Below the pieces are notes generated by a model. The model made no database searches. It saw nothing but the letters and a program-made list of their open reading frames with translations, and was not told where the DNA came from. Both the position numbers and the translations under genes were made by a program. Below, in pieces: positions 7,455-8,527 of a stretch of DNA of 8,527 nucleotides (within the stretch, counting starts at the first letter, position 1; each line of letters starts with the position of its first letter). This DNA is from Actinomycetota bacterium (lineage in GTDB: Bacteria; Actinomycetota; Rubrobacteria; Rubrobacterales; Rubrobacteraceae), in the NCBI GenBank assembly GCA_020200675.1, contig JAIVIG010000075.1, positions 18,171 through 26,697 on the forward strand. Reading direction: 5' to 3'.

Positions 7455-7507
7455 AAGTCCCGCCTACACCGAGCTCCGATAACGAAAGAAGAGTATATCT
7501 TATAGCA

Positions 7508-7535
7508 GTTAGCCATCAGCTATCAGCCGTCAGCT
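7508..7535 (+). repeat. Four tandem heptamers of type RTCAGCY, left arm
   Basis: Four consecutive 7-base units: GTTAGCC, ATCAGCT, ATCAGCC, GTCAGCT. They follow the pattern (A/G)T(C/T)AGC(C/T). A matching set in the opposite orientation lies at 7639-7666, so the pair forms an imperfect inverted repeat around 103 bases. Such GCTGATA-type repeats are typical of dispersed intergenic repeats, but I cannot see other copies in this window. Confidence 0.75.
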
Positions 7536-7638
7536 TCTCCCCGATCGGCGAACTCCTGCGGCGCGGACGTAACGCAGCCGGCCTTCGGACCAAACTTATC
7601 GCGTCATCCCCCCCGCCGGCTCTCGCCCCTCACGGTCT

Positions 7639-7666
7639 TGCTGATAGCCGAAAGCTGACTGCTGAC
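7639..7666 (-). repeat. Four tandem heptamers of type RTCAGCY, right arm (inverted)
   Basis: On the minus strand the units are GTCAGCA, GTCAGCT, TTCGGCT and ATCAGCA. Aligned with the left arm, 21 of 29 bases agree (7506-7534 against the reverse complement of 7640-7668). The arm ends directly beside the HNH gene stop (7669-7671). Confidence 0.7.
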
Positions 7667-7668
7667 AG

Positions 7669-8214
7669 CTAGGAAGCCGTCAGGCTTCCGTCCCCATAGA
7701 ACTGCTCGACGTAGCGGCGCTGGATGGCGTTGAGACCACGCGAGTACCAGACCATGACCACGTAGCGTGGCTCCTTGGGGGTGGTCTTGGGATACATCCC
7801 GCACTCCATCGGTAGGCGGTTGCTCTTGCGAGCGTTGCATTTGGTGCAGGCGGTGACCACGTTGTCCCAGGTATTCTCGCCGCCGCGGCTCAAAGGCTTT
7901 ACGTGGTCGCGCGTCAGGCACTCCTTGCGGTTCAGGTCGTCGCGGTGCTTGGAGCAGTACTGGCACCGGTAGTTGTCGCGCGCGAAGAGGATCGCGTTCG
8001 TCACGTGCTTCCTCAAGCGACGCGGTATCTCGACGAACTTCACGAGCCGGATGACCAGGGGATAAGGGTACTCGGCCTTCTCGGAGCGGAACCGGCGGTC
8101 CAGGTTGGCCTCCACGATCTCCGCCTTCTCCGAGACCACGAGCACGATAGCCCGCTTTACAGGCACCAAGGCCACGGGCTCAAAGCTAGCGTTCAAGGTC
8201 AAACACCGTGCCAC
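7669..8214 (-). CDS. HNH endonuclease family protein
   Basis: A 181-residue protein with an HNH (beta-beta-alpha metal) nuclease fold of the type common as a stand-alone gene in actinobacteria. The N-terminus MARCLTLNASFEPVALVPVKRAIVLVVSEKAE matches the family's strand-rich domain. The HNH part lies at about 82-135: zinc-ribbon cysteines C84/C87 in YRCQYC and C123/C126 in ACTKCNARK, the D103-H104 pair in LTRDHVKPLSRGG, and N118 in WDNVV. The third position is an asparagine (N127), as in many HNN variants. It would be a cytoplasmic DNA- or RNA-acting protein; its substrate is unknown. The start is GTG at 8214, supported by family resemblance at the N-terminus. No ribosome binding site precedes it, but a -10 box lies 6 nt upstream, indicating a leaderless mRNA. 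A perfect 7-bp hairpin is encoded in its last codons. Confidence 0.9.
   Translation of the reverse strand: MARCLTLNASFEPVALVPVKRAIVLVVSEKAEIVEANLDRRFRSEKAEYPYPLVIRLVKFVEIPRRLRKHVTNAILFARDNYRCQYCSKHRDDLNRKECLTRDHVKPLSRGGENTWDNVVTACTKCNARKSNRLPMECGMYPKTTPKEPRYVVMVWYSRGLNAIQRRYVEQFYGDGSLTAS
7672..7689 (-). other. Perfect hairpin in the last codons of the HNH gene
   Basis: GGAAGCC (7672-7678) and GGCTTCC (7683-7689) pair fully around a GTCA loop, immediately before the stop codon. No T-run follows on the minus strand, so it is not a standard intrinsic terminator; it may protect the mRNA 3' end or be a chance palindrome. Confidence 0.4.
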
Positions 8215-8220
8215 AGCCGA

Positions 8221-8248
8221 ATACTAACATAACCGGATGCTTACGCAA
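8221..8248 (-). promoter_or_regulatory. Leaderless promoter of the HNH gene
   Basis: On the minus strand TTGCGT (8243-8248) and TAGTAT (8221-8226) are 16 nt apart, matching -35 and -10 elements. The -10 ends 6 nt before the GTG start, so transcription would be expected to begin at the G of the start codon itself. The missing Shine-Dalgarno sequence agrees with this. Confidence 0.6.
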
Positions 8249-8258
8249 ACATAGAATT

Positions 8259-8277
8259 TTTAACGCAGGTTTAACGC
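8259..8277. repeat. Tandem 8-bp repeat, 11-bp period
   Basis: TTTAACGC occurs at 8259-8266 and again at 8270-8277 (GCGTTAAA on the minus strand), one helical turn apart, just upstream of the HNH promoter. It may be a two-site operator or an upstream activator site; with only two copies, chance is not excluded. Confidence 0.4.
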
Positions 8278-8284
8278 TTGGAGG

Positions 8285-8527
8285 CTATGCTCCGATCGCC
8301 TCCGTCTTGGGCGCCCGCAGGACGGCGTCGAGGATCGGAGCGGCGGAGTGTCGTAGCGGGTCGGCTGCCGGGAGGCCGGTGGTTGCAGCGACGCGGTCGA
8401 TAAAGCTCTGCGCCGCGTCTTCGTCGAGTCCGTTGGTGTTGACGCTCACGGCGGCGACGGGCGCGGGTTTGACGAGGGCGGCGACGTCTTCGTAGAGGCG
8501 TGCGACGGACTCGACGTCCGGGCGCGG
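8285..8527 (-). CDS. DUF1611 family protein, C-terminal part (runs off the window)
   Basis: The last 80 codons of a gene entering from the right edge, ending at TAG 8285-8287. The translated part contains PDVESVARLYEDVAALV, then PAPVAAVSVNTNGLDEDAAQ, then VAATTGLPAADPLRHSAAPILDAVL. This matches the end of DUF1611 proteins, where a strand with NTxGL is followed by a helix and TGLPxxDPxR. The family has a P-loop-type fold, and some members (DgcN) act with an enolase-superfamily partner (DgcA) in D-glutamate metabolism as an N-acyltransferase; whether this one does is unknown. It lies on the same strand as the HNH gene, 70 nt upstream, but that gene has its own promoter. No clear terminator follows. 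Confidence 0.75.
   Translation of the reverse strand, partial: PRPDVESVARLYEDVAALVKPAPVAAVSVNTNGLDEDAAQSFIDRVAATTGLPAADPLRHSAAPILDAVLRAPKTEAIGA

Larger units (their letters stand above)
7455..7668. other. Intergenic region between HNH gene and moxR (214 bp)
   Basis: No gene is supported. It contains the upstream region of the moxR cluster (an AT-rich stretch at 7484-7506 that could hold a minus-strand promoter, with TATACT-like sequence but no clear -35) and two inverted blocks of heptamer repeats at 7508-7535 and 7639-7666. The 103 bases between the blocks are GC-rich and show no recognisable feature. Confidence 0.5.

Noticed and set aside
8208..8495. Plus-strand 95-codon frame at the right end
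   Set aside because: The minus strand over the same interval encodes the recognisable end of a DUF1611 protein, so the plus-strand frame is a shadow.

Overview
The window comes from a GC-rich bacterium, most likely an actinobacterium of the Rubrobacter type. This rests on base composition, frequent GTG and TTG starts, and gene content (DUF3105 lipoprotein, ErpA-type Fe-S carrier, TgpA-like transglutaminase with DUF58 and MoxR, actinobacterial-style HNH protein, DUF1611 protein). The genus is an inference, not a proof.

Left part (1-2763): a DUF3105 lipoprotein gene on the minus strand (58-849) diverges from a plus-strand pair. The first gene of the pair encodes a lipoprotein of the DsbA/thioredoxin-4 family (1182-1871). 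Its reading frame holds one in-frame TGA (1395-1397), exactly where the first cysteine of the CxxC active site should be. Around the TGA the family sequence continues without a break (EYADYQ-[TGA]-GYCGKF). A hairpin lies just downstream with spacing expected of a bacterial SECIS element. The best reading is a UxxC selenoprotein, not a pseudogene. Its 3' end overlaps a ccdA-like gene (1864-2763) by 8 nt. CcdA proteins carry electrons across the membrane to extracytoplasmic thiol-disulfide proteins, so the pair looks like a dedicated selenium-dependent extracytoplasmic redox unit. This is the main discovery of the window.

Middle part (2821-7454), all minus strand: an ErpA/IscA Fe-S carrier with its own intrinsic terminator, then (in transcription order) moxR, a DUF58 gene and a TgpA-like transglutaminase gene, closely packed as in the known MoxR-DUF58-transglutaminase cluster. 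The moxR copy is broken. About 45 residues of the C-terminal lid domain are missing and the frame changes at the junction, although the last 59 codons are intact in another frame.

Right part (7455-8527): a 214-base gap carries two inverted blocks of four degenerate heptamers. Then come an HNH-nuclease-family gene (minus), whose promoter predicts a leaderless mRNA, and the 3' end of a DUF1611 gene that enters from the right edge.
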